57,668 nucleotides of DNA from positions 1 to 57,668 of the forward strand of contig JAILOW010000074.1 in NCBI GenBank assembly GCA_024690635.1. Reading direction: 5' to 3'. Positions 18,495 through 28,110 of the stretch are shown one piece after another. The stretch is from Butyrivibrio sp. Its GTDB lineage: Bacteria; Bacillota_A; Clostridia; Lachnospirales; Lachnospiraceae. The notes under the pieces are model-generated. The model was not told where the DNA came from, did no database searches, and was given only the letters and a program-made list of their open reading frames with translations. Position numbers and translations under genes: made by a program. The number at the start of each line of letters is the position of its first letter. Position 1 is the stretch's first letter.

Positions 18495-18958
18495 CGGATT
18501 ACAGATTACTTGCGCAGCAGATTCGCGCGCTGGCAGAGGATGAGCCTCATTTTATACCGGTGATGTCCAATGCCTCAGCTCTTTTGTACGAAAACATGGA
18601 AGACCTTAACTGGGCGGGGTTCTACCTTATGAATAAGGGTTCTCTTATGCTCGGACCATTTCAGGGCAAGGTTGCCTGCATCAGAATACCTCTTGGAAAG
18701 GGCGTTTGCGGCACCGCAGCAGGAAATGACGAAACCCAGCTGGTAAAAGACGTGCATCAGTTTCCGGGACACATTGCCTGCGACAGCGCATCCAATTCCG
18801 AGATCGTAGTGCCAATCCATGCGGGTGGCAAGGTGGTTGCGGTTCTTGATATCGACAGCCCCAGTCTTTCCAGATTTGATGAAAAAGATAAAGAAGGGCT
18901 TGAGGAGTTCGTAAAGGCTCTTGAAGAGGTTACTGATCTTTCAGGGATCCTCGGATGA
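18491..18958 (+). CDS. msrC: Free methionine-(R)-sulfoxide reductase (GAF domain)
   Basis: This 155-residue protein consists of one GAF domain of the fRMsr type. It reduces free Met-R-sulfoxide using thioredoxin. The three family cysteines are present: Cys63 (VACIRI), Cys73 (GVCG) and Cys97 (HIACDSASNSEIV). Other family signatures are NWAGFYL and the final VLDIDSPSLSRFDE. The start is TTG 18491, supported by AAGGAGGG nine to ten bases upstream; it is coupled by overlap to the DUF2798 gene. Confidence 0.92.
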   Translation: MTDYRLLAQQIRALAEDEPHFIPVMSNASALLYENMEDLNWAGFYLMNKGSLMLGPFQGKVACIRIPLGKGVCGTAAGNDETQLVKDVHQFPGHIACDSASNSEIVVPIHAGGKVVAVLDIDSPSLSRFDEKDKEGLEEFVKALEEVTDLSGILG

Positions 18959-19003
18959 TTTTTCTTTGGGGGAGAAACTATTATTTTGGGGAGTATGAAT
19001 ACT

Positions 19004-20071
19004 ATGAGTAAGATTTCTTTTTCGAGTGATTACACAAAGGGTGTGCATCCCGAGATCTTAAAGCGCCTGTCGGAGACAAACTTCGAGCAGAACGTCGGCT
19101 ATGGAACCGACGATCACTGCAAGAGCGCTGCAGAAAAGATCAAAAAGGCCTGCAACACACCGGATGCGGACGTGTTCTTTTTGGTTGGAGGAACCCAGAC
19201 CAATCAGACAATTGTCGATATGCTGCTTAAGCCCTACGAGGGCGTAGTTGCGGCCACAACAGGTCATATCGCAGCCCACGAGGCAGGAGCAATTGAATTT
19301 TCAGGTCACAAGGTCCTGACTGTTCCAAATCGCGGAGCAGAGACCGATACCGTAAAATACGGAGACAATATCGGCAAGATCAATGCAGAGGATTTAAAAG
19401 ACCTTCTTGAAACCTTCTACGGCGATGACAATCACGAGCATATGGTATTTCCCGGGGCTGTTTACGTATCGCACCCCACGGAGTACGGAACTCTTTATAC
19501 CAAAAAAGAACTAACAGCTATTTCGGATATCTGCCATGAGTACAAGATCCCGCTGTTTCTTGACGGAGCAAGGCTTGGCTACGGACTTATGAGTAAGAGA
19601 ACAGACCTTGCTCTTGAGGATATTGCGGCTCTTACTGATGTCTTTTACATCGGTGGAACCAAGGTGGGTGCACTCTTTGGCGAGGCGGTTGTTTTCCCGA
19701 AAGGGGTTACCACAGCCCATCCCGTTCCCGTTATCAAACAGCACGGAGCGCTTCTTGCAAAAGGATGGCTCCTTGGCCTTATGTTCGACACGCTCTTTAC
19801 CGATGATCTGTATTTTAAGATCTCCGAAAACGCCATTGATATGGCGGAATATTTAAGGCAGGTGCTGGCGGAAAAAGGATATAAGCTTTTTCTTGATTCC
19901 CCTACCAATCAACAGTTCATCGTTATGGAGAATGGCAAGTTAAAAGAGTTCTCCGAAAATGTGGGCTACGGATTCTGGGAAAAATATGACGAGGATCACA
20001 CCGTCATAAGGCTTGCCACAGACTGGGCAACCACAAAAGAGGACATAGAAAAGCTCAAAACCTATCTATAA
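19004..20071 (+). CDS. Threonine-aldolase-family PLP enzyme (beta-eliminating lyase)
   Basis: This is a PLP-dependent fold-type I enzyme of the low-specificity threonine aldolase / beta-eliminating lyase family. Family features are FSSDYTKGVHPEIL near the start, TGHIAAHEAGAIE, FLDGARLGYGL (PLP-binding Asp) and the Schiff-base lysine in YIGGTKVGALFGE. I choose ATG 19004 (355 residues), with GGGGAG about 10 bases before it. In-frame TTG 18986 and ATG 18995 would add up to six residues. Likely reactions are cleavage of threonine or allo-threonine to glycine and acetaldehyde, but the family also has other beta-hydroxy amino acid substrates. Confidence 0.88.
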   Translation: MSKISFSSDYTKGVHPEILKRLSETNFEQNVGYGTDDHCKSAAEKIKKACNTPDADVFFLVGGTQTNQTIVDMLLKPYEGVVAATTGHIAAHEAGAIEFSGHKVLTVPNRGAETDTVKYGDNIGKINAEDLKDLLETFYGDDNHEHMVFPGAVYVSHPTEYGTLYTKKELTAISDICHEYKIPLFLDGARLGYGLMSKRTDLALEDIAALTDVFYIGGTKVGALFGEAVVFPKGVTTAHPVPVIKQHGALLAKGWLLGLMFDTLFTDDLYFKISENAIDMAEYLRQVLAEKGYKLFLDSPTNQQFIVMENGKLKEFSENVGYGFWEKYDEDHTVIRLATDWATTKEDIEKLKTYL

Positions 20072-20086
20072 ACAGGAATATTACTC

Positions 20087-20115
20087 TTGCATAATTTCGC
20101 ATATGGTAGTATTAT
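20087..20115 (+). promoter_or_regulatory. Promoter of the ileS T-box leader
   Basis: TTGCAT (20087-20092) and TATTAT (20110-20115) are spaced by exactly 17 bases, just upstream of the structured leader. Confidence 0.75.
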
Positions 20116-20127
20116 TTGAGCATTAAA

Positions 20128-20406
20128 AAATATCAATGGCTATGACGAAGACAGTAGATGGCATGCGAAGCCTTCAGAGAGCCGGCGGGTGGTGCGAGCC
20201 GGTGCAAGTAGTTGCTTATCGAATATCACTTCCGAGCTGCAGGATTAAAAGACGATAAATCTGGTCAAGTAGATTCTTGCCGTAGATCCCGGCGTTAACG
20301 GGAAGCGTATTCAACCAAAGATTTCTTTGGCGCGTATGTGTAAACAGGTGGTACAACGAGCGTATATTATGACCTCGCCCTTTTTACAGGGGCGGGGTCT
20401 TTTGTT
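20128..20406 (+). ncRNA. T-box leader RNA, isoleucine-specific
   Basis: The 356 bases between the preceding gene and ileS hold a T-box riboswitch that binds uncharged tRNA-Ile. It has an AGTA bulge (20153-20156) in Stem I, a specifier loop with GAAT-ATC-A (ATC codon at 20225-20227), a T-box sequence AGGTGGTACAACG at 20346-20358 and a terminator hairpin at 20371-20399. When tRNA-Ile is uncharged its acceptor end pairs with the T-box, forms the antiterminator and lets ileS be transcribed. The T-box core is a little divergent from the usual AGGGTGGNACCRCG. Confidence 0.92.
20371..20406 (+). terminator. T-box-controlled terminator
   Basis: GACC.CGCCC pairs with GGGCG.GGTC over TTTTTACA-type loop bases and is followed by TTTTGTTTGTTT. 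It lies directly after the T-box sequence, as expected for the regulated terminator. Confidence 0.88.
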
Positions 20407-20427
20407 TGTTTCAAGAAAGGAGTAGCT

Positions 20428-23400
20428 ATGTACAACAAAGTCGAAACCGATATGAACTTTGTCGGCAGAGAGAAAAAGATCGAAGAGTTCTGGAAAAAAG
20501 AAGACATCTTCCAAAAGAGCGTAGATACACGCAGCCAGGGTGAGATGTATATGTTCTACGACGGCCCGCCTACAGCTAACGGCAAGCCTCACATCGGACA
20601 CGTTCTTACACGTGCCATCAAGGACATGATCCCCAGATACCGCACCATGAAGGGATACACGGTTCCCCGTAAGGCAGGTTGGGATACTCACGGTCTTCCT
20701 GTTGAGCTTGAGGTAGAAAAGCTCCTTGGCCTCGACGGAAAAGAGCAGATCGAAGAATACGGTATGGAGCCCTTCATCAAAAAATGTAAGGAATCCGTAT
20801 GGAAATATAAGGGAATGTGGGAGGATTTCTCCGGAACAGTAGGTTTCTGGGCTGATATGGATCACCCCTACATCACCTATGATGACAATTTTATCGAGTC
20901 CGAGTGGTGGGCTCTTAATGAAATATGGAAGAAAGGTCTTCTTTACAAGGGCTTCAAGGTAGTTCCTTACTGCCCTCGTTGCGGAACCCCTCTTTCATCT
21001 CACGAGGTTGCTCAGGGTTACAAGACCTTAAAAGAGCGTTCAGCTATCGTTCGCTTTAAGGTTACAGGTGAGGATGCTTACTTCCTTGCATGGACAACAA
21101 CACCCTGGACACTTCCTTCAAACATCGGTCTTTGCGTAAACCCTGATGAAAAGTACATCAAGGTTAAGGCGGCAGACGGCAATGTATATTATCTTGCAGC
21201 TGCTCTTGCAGATAACGTTCTCGGAAGCCTTGCCAAGGAAGAGGGCGAAAAGGCTTATGACGTTCTTGAAACATACGTTGGAACAGATCTTGAGCACAAA
21301 GAGTATGAGCCTCTTTACCAGTGTGCCAAGGATGAAGCCGACAAGCAGCATAAAAAGGCATTCTTTATCTACTGCGACAACTACGTAACCATGACAGACG
21401 GTACCGGTATCGTACACATCGCTCCTGCTTTCGGTGAAGATGACGCCAGAGTCGGAAGAAAGTACGATGCACCTCTTGTACAGATGGTTGATTCAGAGGG
21501 TAAGTTAAAGCCCGAGACTCCTTTTGCAGGCATGAGATGCAAGCCTACACAGAAGGAAATGGATGAGGGCGCTATCAGTGCGGATCCCGAGGTATTAAAG
21601 GATCTTGATAAGAGAGGACTTCTTTTTGGCGCACCCAAGATGGAGCACGATTATCCTCACTGCTGGAGATGCGGAACCCCTCTTCTGTACTACGCTAGAT
21701 CCTCATGGTTCATCAAGGTTACAGATGTAAAGGAAGACCTTATCCGCAACAACAAGGAAATCAACTGGGTTCCCGAGTCAATCGGTAAGGGACGTTTCGG
21801 TGACTGGCTTGAGAATATTCAGGACTGGGGTATCTCCCGTGACAGATACTGGGGAACACCTCTTAACATCTGGGAGTGCGATGACTGCGGACATCAGCTT
21901 TCCGTAGGTTCCAGAAAAGAGCTTGCTGAGCTTTCGGGAGATCCTGAGGCAGAGACCTGCGAGCTTCACAGACCTTACATCGACAAATTCGTTATCAAGT
22001 GCCCTAAGTGCGGAAAAGAGATGCACAGGGTAAAAGAAGTTATAGACTGCTGGTTCGACTCAGGAGCAATGCCTTTTGCACAGCTCCACTATCCTTTTGA
22101 GAACAAGGAGCTTTTTGAAAAGCAGTTCCCTGCAGAGTTTATCTCAGAGGCGGTTGACCAGACCAGAGGATGGTTCTACTCACTTCATGCTGAGGCAACA
22201 CTTCTTTTCAACAAGCCTGCATTTAAAAATGTTATAGTACTCGGCCTTGTGCAGGATGAGAATGGACAGAAGATGAGTAAGTCAAAGGGCAACGCGGTTG
22301 ATCCTTTCGATGCTCTTGAGAAATACGGCGCAGATGCCATCAGATGGTACTTCTACACCAACTCAGCACCCTGGCTTCCCAGCAGATTCTCAGGTGATGC
22401 GGTTATGGAAGGACAGCGCAAGTTCCTTGGAACACTCTGGAACACCTACGCATTCTTCACACTTTATGCCAATATCGACGGATTTGATGCGGCAAACTAC
22501 AAGCTTGATACAGACAAGCTCACTGTTATGGATAAATGGCTCTTGTCCAAGCTTAACAGCTGCGTAAAGGATGTTGATGAGAACCTTGAAAACTATCGTA
22601 TTCCTGAAGCAGGAAAGGCTCTGGACAACTTCGTTGACGAGATGTCCAACTGGTACGTAAGAAGATCCCGTGAGCGTTTCTGGGCAAAGGGAATGGAGCA
22701 GGACAAGATCTCTGCTTATATGACTCTTTATACAGCACTTGTAACTGTTGCCAAGGCAGCCGCTCCCATGGTTCCTTTCATGACAGAGGAGATTTATCAG
22801 AACCTTGTAAGGAACAGCTTCAAGGATGCTCCCGAGAGTATCCACCTGTGCGACTTCCCTGCTGTGGATGAGTCCATGATCGACAAGAAGCTTGAAAAAG
22901 ACATGGAAGAAGTCCTTGATATCGTTGTCCTTGGACGTGCAGCAAGAAATGCAGCAAATATCAAGAACCGTCAGCCTATCGGTCAGATGTACGTTAAGGC
23001 AGATGAGACTGTTGGCGAGTTCTACACAGATATCATCAGAGAAGAGCTCAATGTAAAGAATGTGGCCTTCACAGATGACGTAAGAGACTTTACAAGCTAC
23101 AGCTTCAAGCCTCAGCTTAAGACTCTCGGACCTAAGTACGGCAAGAACATCGGAGCTATCAAGGGTTACCTTGAGACACTCGATGGCAATGCTACAATGG
23201 ATGAGCTTAATACTAACGGCTCCATCAAGTTCACAGTAAACGATGTGGATGTTGAGCTTGTTAAGGAAGATCTCCTTATCGAGATCGCACAGAAGGAAGG
23301 CTTCATCTCTCAAGAGAACTGGGGCATCACTGTTGTTCTTGATACAAACCTTACAGAGGAGCTTGTAAACGAGGGATTTGTACTTGAGGTTATCAGTAAG

Positions 23401-23619
23401 GTACAGACCATGCGTAAGGATTCAGGCTTTGAAGTAATGGATCACATCAAGGTATCCTTAAACGGCAATGACAGACTTGCTCAGATCGTTAAGGCTAACG
23501 AGAGCAGCATCTCCACCAAGGTACTTGCAAACGAGGTTGTTTACGGATCAGACGTTGCAAATGCAAAAGAGTGGGATATCAACGGCGAGAAGGTTACTAT
23601 CGGCGTAGAGAAAGTCTGA
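20428..23619 (+). CDS. ileS: Isoleucyl-tRNA synthetase
   Basis: This 1063-residue class I aminoacyl-tRNA synthetase charges tRNA-Ile. The HIGH motif is in TANGKPHIGHV, the KMSKS motif in GQKMSKSKGNAV. The editing domain (CP1) lies between, and zinc-binding CxxC pairs are present (CPRCG, CWRCG, CDDCG, CPKCG). The C-terminal anticodon-binding region includes NWYVRRSRERFW. The length fits the eukaryote-like IleS type 2 (about 1040-1060). Start ATG 20428 follows AGAAAGGAG. Regulation is by the T-box directly upstream, whose specifier is ATC. Confidence 0.98.
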   Translation: MYNKVETDMNFVGREKKIEEFWKKEDIFQKSVDTRSQGEMYMFYDGPPTANGKPHIGHVLTRAIKDMIPRYRTMKGYTVPRKAGWDTHGLPVELEVEKLLGLDGKEQIEEYGMEPFIKKCKESVWKYKGMWEDFSGTVGFWADMDHPYITYDDNFIESEWWALNEIWKKGLLYKGFKVVPYCPRCGTPLSSHEVAQGYKTLKERSAIVRFKVTGEDAYFLAWTTTPWTLPSNIGLCVNPDEKYIKVKAADGNVYYLAAALADNVLGSLAKEEGEKAYDVLETYVGTDLEHKEYEPLYQCAKDEADKQHKKAFFIYCDNYVTMTDGTGIVHIAPAFGEDDARVGRKYDAPLVQMVDSEGKLKPETPFAGMRCKPTQKEMDEGAISADPEVLKDLDKRGLLFGAPKMEHDYPHCWRCGTPLLYYARSSWFIKVTDVKEDLIRNNKEINWVPESIGKGRFGDWLENIQDWGISRDRYWGTPLNIWECDDCGHQLSVGSRKELAELSGDPEAETCELHRPYIDKFVIKCPKCGKEMHRVKEVIDCWFDSGAMPFAQLHYPFENKELFEKQFPAEFISEAVDQTRGWFYSLHAEATLLFNKPAFKNVIVLGLVQDENGQKMSKSKGNAVDPFDALEKYGADAIRWYFYTNSAPWLPSRFSGDAVMEGQRKFLGTLWNTYAFFTLYANIDGFDAANYKLDTDKLTVMDKWLLSKLNSCVKDVDENLENYRIPEAGKALDNFVDEMSNWYVRRSRERFWAKGMEQDKISAYMTLYTALVTVAKAAAPMVPFMTEEIYQNLVRNSFKDAPESIHLCDFPAVDESMIDKKLEKDMEEVLDIVVLGRAARNAANIKNRQPIGQMYVKADETVGEFYTDIIREELNVKNVAFTDDVRDFTSYSFKPQLKTLGPKYGKNIGAIKGYLETLDGNATMDELNTNGSIKFTVNDVDVELVKEDLLIEIAQKEGFISQENWGITVVLDTNLTEELVNEGFVLEVISKVQTMRKDSGFEVMDHIKVSLNGNDRLAQIVKANESSISTKVLANEVVYGSDVANAKEWDINGEKVTIGVEKV

Positions 23620-23652
23620 AACAGCTCAGAACAAATATGAAAGCAATAAGAA

Positions 23653-23685
23653 AGAGCCGGGGCGCTAAGGCCTCGGCTCTTTTTG
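23653..23685. terminator. Terminator after ileS
   Basis: AGAGCCG-GGC and GCC-CGGCTCT form a stem of about 11 pairs followed by TTTTT. The left flank is A-rich as well, so it may also stop the convergent nucleotidase gene. Confidence 0.9.
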
Positions 23686-23712
23686 GGTTTATAAATATGT
23701 GATCCGAAAGGA

Positions 23713-25365
23713 TTACTTAATGATGGTCTGATCTCCTCTGGGCTGAGCGTACTTGGATCCGATTGTGCCGTGGAGTTCTGTCTTTACATAATCCATAACA
23801 GCTTCGTCCATTACGATACCTGTATCAAACTGAGATGATGCATTAGCAAATGCATAATATGTATCGCCGCCTGCTGCGCAGAAGTTGTTGGTAACAACTG
23901 CATAAGTGTCATTTGCTGAGAAGGGCTGACCGTTAATGCTCTCGATTGTTACTCTTCTGATGCTTGCGGGCTTGTAGTATGTGGAAGCGGGATACGCAGG
24001 TCCCTGAGCAAATGCCTTGGTTGTATCAAGAGTGAACTTGATGCCTGAAGTCTGAGGATATCCGCCTACAGCATCGGGTGTGCAGTATGTGGAAGCCTCA
24101 AGAGCCTCAAGAAGCTCTGTGCCTGTTACATATACAACTGATACTGTGTTTCCGAAAGGAAGAACTGTGTTGATGTCGTTCTTTGTGATGTCGCCAGCCT
24201 TAAGGGGCGCACGGATACCACCACCGTTTGTGATACATACAACGTGATCGTTATCAACTGTAAGGCCTGTGCCATACTTAAGAACGCTCCATCTCATAGC
24301 ATCTGTGATGAGATCGCCGAGGTTTGTCTCCTCTGTTCTGTTTCCGGGAGCCTTTTCGCCGTTAAGATTTACTTCGCTGGAAGCAAGCTTTACGCCGTAC
24401 TCTCTGTCAACGCGCTTGATGATAGCTGTGGTAACAGCGTCTGTAACAACTTCCTTCTGAAGATCTTCAAGAGAAAGAAGATAGTGATCCTCAATCTTCT
24501 TGGTGGCATTGTCGATCATAACAACACCGATATTGTCAAACTTGGTACCTGTAGACTGGATGGGCTCTTTGTGAGATCCTGCAGTCATAACGGTATGTGA
24601 ATGACCGTCGATCATAAGGTCGATGCCCTTTGTCTTGGCAAAGAGGTCAACACTTCTGTGTCCGTCGGCAGCTGACTCTGCATCTACTCCAAGGTGTGAA
24701 AGACATACAACAAGGTCTACGCCCTGAGCCTTCAGAGCATCGATCTGAGCCTGTCCGCATTTGTGAAGGTCACCCTTTGAAAGGAAGGTAATGCCCTGAA
24801 TAAGTGCGGGATTAACCTTGGTCTGAGTCTCGGGAGTCTCCATTCCGAAGAAACCGATCTTAAGACCGGACTTGGTGTTTACAACAGTGTTGGGTGTGAA
24901 CACGGGATTTCCGTTAGCATCAACGATATCTGCACAGATAACCTGGAACTTGGCAACTGCGAGATTTCCGCGAAGCTGTGTGTAGCCGTAATCGAACTCA
25001 TGGTTTCCGAGAGTTACGATATCATAGCCTGCAGCGTTCATGGCAGCAACAGCATCAAGACCCTTGGTGGTGCTGACATAAGGAGTTCCCTGGCTGAAGT
25101 CACCTGCGTCAACGAGGATAACTTCTGCGCCTCTGTTCTGGAGGTTCTGCTTTACTGAAGCGATGTAAGCGTAGCGACCGATGGCGCCGTGTACATCGTT
25201 GGAGTGAAGGATCACAGTCTTACCTGTGAGATCCGCAGGAACCTGATGGATGGTGCGGATGTCCTGGGGCTCAGCAGCGTTCACTTTGAGAGGTGTAACA
25301 CTGCAGGTCAGAACCATAGCCGCAGCCACAAGAAATGATAGTGCCTGTTTCAAATGTTTTTTCAT
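23713..25365 (-). CDS. Secreted 5'-nucleotidase / UshA-type metallophosphatase
   Basis: This is an extracellular two-domain enzyme of about 550 residues that dephosphorylates nucleotides or related esters. A signal peptide covers about residues 1-30 and ends near VNAAEP. The metallophosphatase domain shows ILHSNDVHG, VDAGDFSQGT, TLGNHEFDYG and the DGHSHT metal motif. The C-terminal 5_nucleotid_C domain has NLGDLITDAMRW and ITNGGGIRAPL. I start at ATG 25365, because GGAGGG lies 9 bases upstream; GTG 25371 is too close to it. No anchor motif is visible at the C-terminus, so release is likely. Probable role: nucleotide and phosphate scavenging. Confidence 0.9.
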   Translation of the reverse strand: MKKHLKQALSFLVAAAMVLTCSVTPLKVNAAEPQDIRTIHQVPADLTGKTVILHSNDVHGAIGRYAYIASVKQNLQNRGAEVILVDAGDFSQGTPYVSTTKGLDAVAAMNAAGYDIVTLGNHEFDYGYTQLRGNLAVAKFQVICADIVDANGNPVFTPNTVVNTKSGLKIGFFGMETPETQTKVNPALIQGITFLSKGDLHKCGQAQIDALKAQGVDLVVCLSHLGVDAESAADGHRSVDLFAKTKGIDLMIDGHSHTVMTAGSHKEPIQSTGTKFDNIGVVMIDNATKKIEDHYLLSLEDLQKEVVTDAVTTAIIKRVDREYGVKLASSEVNLNGEKAPGNRTEETNLGDLITDAMRWSVLKYGTGLTVDNDHVVCITNGGGIRAPLKAGDITKNDINTVLPFGNTVSVVYVTGTELLEALEASTYCTPDAVGGYPQTSGIKFTLDTTKAFAQGPAYPASTYYKPASIRRVTIESINGQPFSANDTYAVVTNNFCAAGGDTYYAFANASSQFDTGIVMDEAVMDYVKTELHGTIGSKYAQPRGDQTIIK

Positions 25366-25571
25366 AACCACTTTCCCTCCTAAAAAATGTGTTTAGAATT
25401 CTATTATAAATCTTATAAAGCGCCATTACATCCAAATTATTAAAAATAATATAAGCATTTTACAAACCCTTGAAATTACTGTGCGCGTGGCGATTTTAAT
25501 TGTAATTCTATAGATAAAGAGCCGTTTTTGCGGTAAAATGGTTGGTAGTATGTAAAAGCGAGGTGGATATT

Positions 25572-28052
25572 ATGAAGAAAAAACAGCTATCTTTTGACAA
25601 GGATCTCTTCAAACGTAGTGTCTTGTACAACGTGAAAACGCTTTACAGAAAGAGCATGGAGGAAGCTACTCCTCAGGAACTTTATCAGGCTGCGGCTTAT
25701 GCAATTAAGGATGCCATCGTGGATCACTGGATGACAACCCAGAAGGCTGCTGCAGAGCAGGATCCCAAGATCGTTTACTACATGTCCATGGAGTTCCTCA
25801 TGGGCAGAGCCTTTGGTAACAACCTTATAAACCTTCAGGCCTACAAGCCTGTAAAAGAGGCACTGGACGAGCTTGGAATAGACGTGAATCTGGTGGAAGA
25901 TCAGGAGCCGGATCCCGCTCTTGGAAACGGTGGTCTCGGAAGACTTGCCGCCTGTTTTTTGGATTCACTTTCAACTCTGGGATATATGGCTTATGGCTGC
26001 GGAATCCGTTATAAATACGGAATGTTCCGTCAGCAGATAAGGGACGGCTATCAGGTTGAGGTTCCGGATACCTGGCTTGAAAACGGAAATCCATTTGAAC
26101 TTAGAAGAAATGAGTACGCCAAAGAGGTTAAGTTTGGCGGCTATGTAAATATGTACACCGACGAGCGCGGCAGAACCATGTTCAAGCAGGAAGGCTATCA
26201 GGTGGTTAAGGCTGTTCCCTATGACCTTCCCGTTATCGGATATGGCAACGGCGTTGTAAACACATTGAGGATCTGGGATGCGGAGCCTGTTCAGTGCTTC
26301 CAGCTGGATTCCTTTGACAAGGGCGATTATCAGAAGGCTGTGGAGCAGGAGAACCTTGCAAGCCAGCTTTGCGAAGTCCTTTATCCCAACGACAATCACA
26401 TCGCAGGAAAAGAGCTGAGACTTAAACAGCAGTATTTCTTTATCTCAGCATCTGTTCAGACTGCTCTTAAGAGATATTTAAAGAACCACGACGATATCAG
26501 AAAGTTCTATGAAAAGGCTGTATTCCAGCTTAATGATACTCATCCCACTGTTGCGGTTGCCGAGCTTATGAGACTTCTCATGGATGAATATTATCTTTCA
26601 TGGGATGAGGCGTGGGATGTTACCACCAAGACCTGCTGCTACACCAATCACACCATCATGGCGGAAGCTCTTGAGAAGTGGCCGGTAGATCTTTTCCAGA
26701 GGCTCCTGCCCAGAATCTATCAGATTGTTGATGAGATCAACAGAAGATTCGTGGATCAGATCATGCGCCAGTATTCGGGATCTGCAGGCATTGATGTTCA
26801 GGCCAAGATCCGCAGCATGGCGATCCTTTATGACAATCAGGTAAAGATGGCTCATCTGGCTATCGTCGGCGGTCATTCAGTAAACGGCGTTGCCAAGCTA
26901 CATACCGAGATCCTTGAAAAGAGAGAGCTCAAGGATTTCTATGAGATGATGCCCGAGAAATTCAATAACAAGACCAACGGAATCACACAGAGAAGATTCC
27001 TTATGCATGCAAATCCGCTTCTCGCAGACTGGATCACAGACAAGATCGGCGACGGCTGGATCACGGATCTTTCTCAGATGGACAAGCTCAAGGACTATGT
27101 AAACGACAAAAAGGCCCAGAGCGAGTTCATGGCTATTAAGCTCAAGAACAAAGAGCGTCTTGCAAAGTACATCAAGGAGCATAACGGTATCACCGTTGAT
27201 CCCAAGTCAATCTTTGATGTTCAGGTAAAGAGACTTCACGAGTACAAGAGACAGCTCCTTAATATCCTTCAGGTAATGTACCTGTACCACGACCTTAAGG
27301 CTCATCCCGGCAAGGACTTCTATCCCAAGACTTATATCTTCGGAGCAAAGGCCGCTGCGGGCTACCTTACAGCCAAGCTTACCATCAAGCTTATCAACTC
27401 TGTAGCTGATGTTATCAACAACGATCCTGATATCAAAGGAAGGCTCAAGGTTGTATTTATCGAGGATTACAGGGTTTCAAACGCTGAGATGATCTTTGCT
27501 GCTGCTGATATTTCAGAGCAGATCTCCACAGCAAGTAAAGAGGCTTCCGGAACCGGAAACATGAAGATGATGTTAAACGGAGCGGTTACCATTGGAACGC
27601 TGGACGGTGCCAATGTTGAGATCGTAAATGAAGTGGGCGAGGAGAACGCATTTATATTCGGTCTGACTTCTCAGGAAGTTATGGAATATGAAAAGAACGG
27701 CGGTTACAATCCCATGGATATCTACAACAGCGATCCCAATGTAAAGATCGTTCTGGATATGCTGGTGGATGGAACCTTCTCTCAGGACAGAGAGCTCTTC
27801 AGACCGCTTTATAACTGCCTTCTGAACACTCTTAACTCGGGAAAAGCCGATCAGTACTTTATTCTCAAGGACTTCGAGGCTTATCTTGAGGCTCAGAGAA
27901 AGATATCCGACGCTTATGCAGACAAGAAGCGCTGGGCAAAGATGTCCATGATGAACACCGCTTGCTGCGGCAAGTTCTCTTCAGACAGAACAATTCAGGA
28001 ATATGTTGATGAGGTATGGCATCTGGACAAGCTTCAGATAGAAGTAAAATAA
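25572..28052 (+). CDS. glgP: Glycogen/starch alpha-glucan phosphorylase
   Basis: This 826-residue GT35 enzyme releases glucose-1-phosphate from glycogen or maltodextrin. Family features are VYYMSMEFLMGRAFGNNLINL, split over the N-terminal region, the EPDPALGNGGLGRLAACFLDS stretch, and the PLP lysine motif EASGTGNMKMMLNGA. ATG 25572 is the start (GAGGTGG 6 bases upstream), not the in-frame ATG 25542. It is divergent from the nucleotidase gene; the 206-base gap between the two starts is AT-rich with no clear operator. A terminator follows. No glycogen synthesis genes are in the window. Confidence 0.97.
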   Translation: MKKKQLSFDKDLFKRSVLYNVKTLYRKSMEEATPQELYQAAAYAIKDAIVDHWMTTQKAAAEQDPKIVYYMSMEFLMGRAFGNNLINLQAYKPVKEALDELGIDVNLVEDQEPDPALGNGGLGRLAACFLDSLSTLGYMAYGCGIRYKYGMFRQQIRDGYQVEVPDTWLENGNPFELRRNEYAKEVKFGGYVNMYTDERGRTMFKQEGYQVVKAVPYDLPVIGYGNGVVNTLRIWDAEPVQCFQLDSFDKGDYQKAVEQENLASQLCEVLYPNDNHIAGKELRLKQQYFFISASVQTALKRYLKNHDDIRKFYEKAVFQLNDTHPTVAVAELMRLLMDEYYLSWDEAWDVTTKTCCYTNHTIMAEALEKWPVDLFQRLLPRIYQIVDEINRRFVDQIMRQYSGSAGIDVQAKIRSMAILYDNQVKMAHLAIVGGHSVNGVAKLHTEILEKRELKDFYEMMPEKFNNKTNGITQRRFLMHANPLLADWITDKIGDGWITDLSQMDKLKDYVNDKKAQSEFMAIKLKNKERLAKYIKEHNGITVDPKSIFDVQVKRLHEYKRQLLNILQVMYLYHDLKAHPGKDFYPKTYIFGAKAAAGYLTAKLTIKLINSVADVINNDPDIKGRLKVVFIEDYRVSNAEMIFAAADISEQISTASKEASGTGNMKMMLNGAVTIGTLDGANVEIVNEVGEENAFIFGLTSQEVMEYEKNGGYNPMDIYNSDPNVKIVLDMLVDGTFSQDRELFRPLYNCLLNTLNSGKADQYFILKDFEAYLEAQRKISDAYADKKRWAKMSMMNTACCGKFSSDRTIQEYVDEVWHLDKLQIEVK

Positions 28053-28071
28053 AGAAAATGCGGAACGTAAA

Positions 28072-28110
28072 ATCGGTCGCACCCTTAGTCGGTGCGGCCG
28101 ATATTTTTTT
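28072..28110 (+). terminator. Terminator after glgP, overlapping the 3' end of the AraC gene
   Basis: ATCGGTCGCACC (28072-28083) and GGTGCGGCCGAT (28091-28102) pair with one mismatch or wobble over CTTAGTC and precede TTTTTTT. The right arm doubles as the last codons of the convergent AraC-family gene. Confidence 0.9.

Noticed and set aside
22390..23313. Long open frame on the minus strand inside ileS
   Set aside because: It is fully antisense to ileS, has no ribosome site or recognisable motif, and results from the codon bias of ileS.
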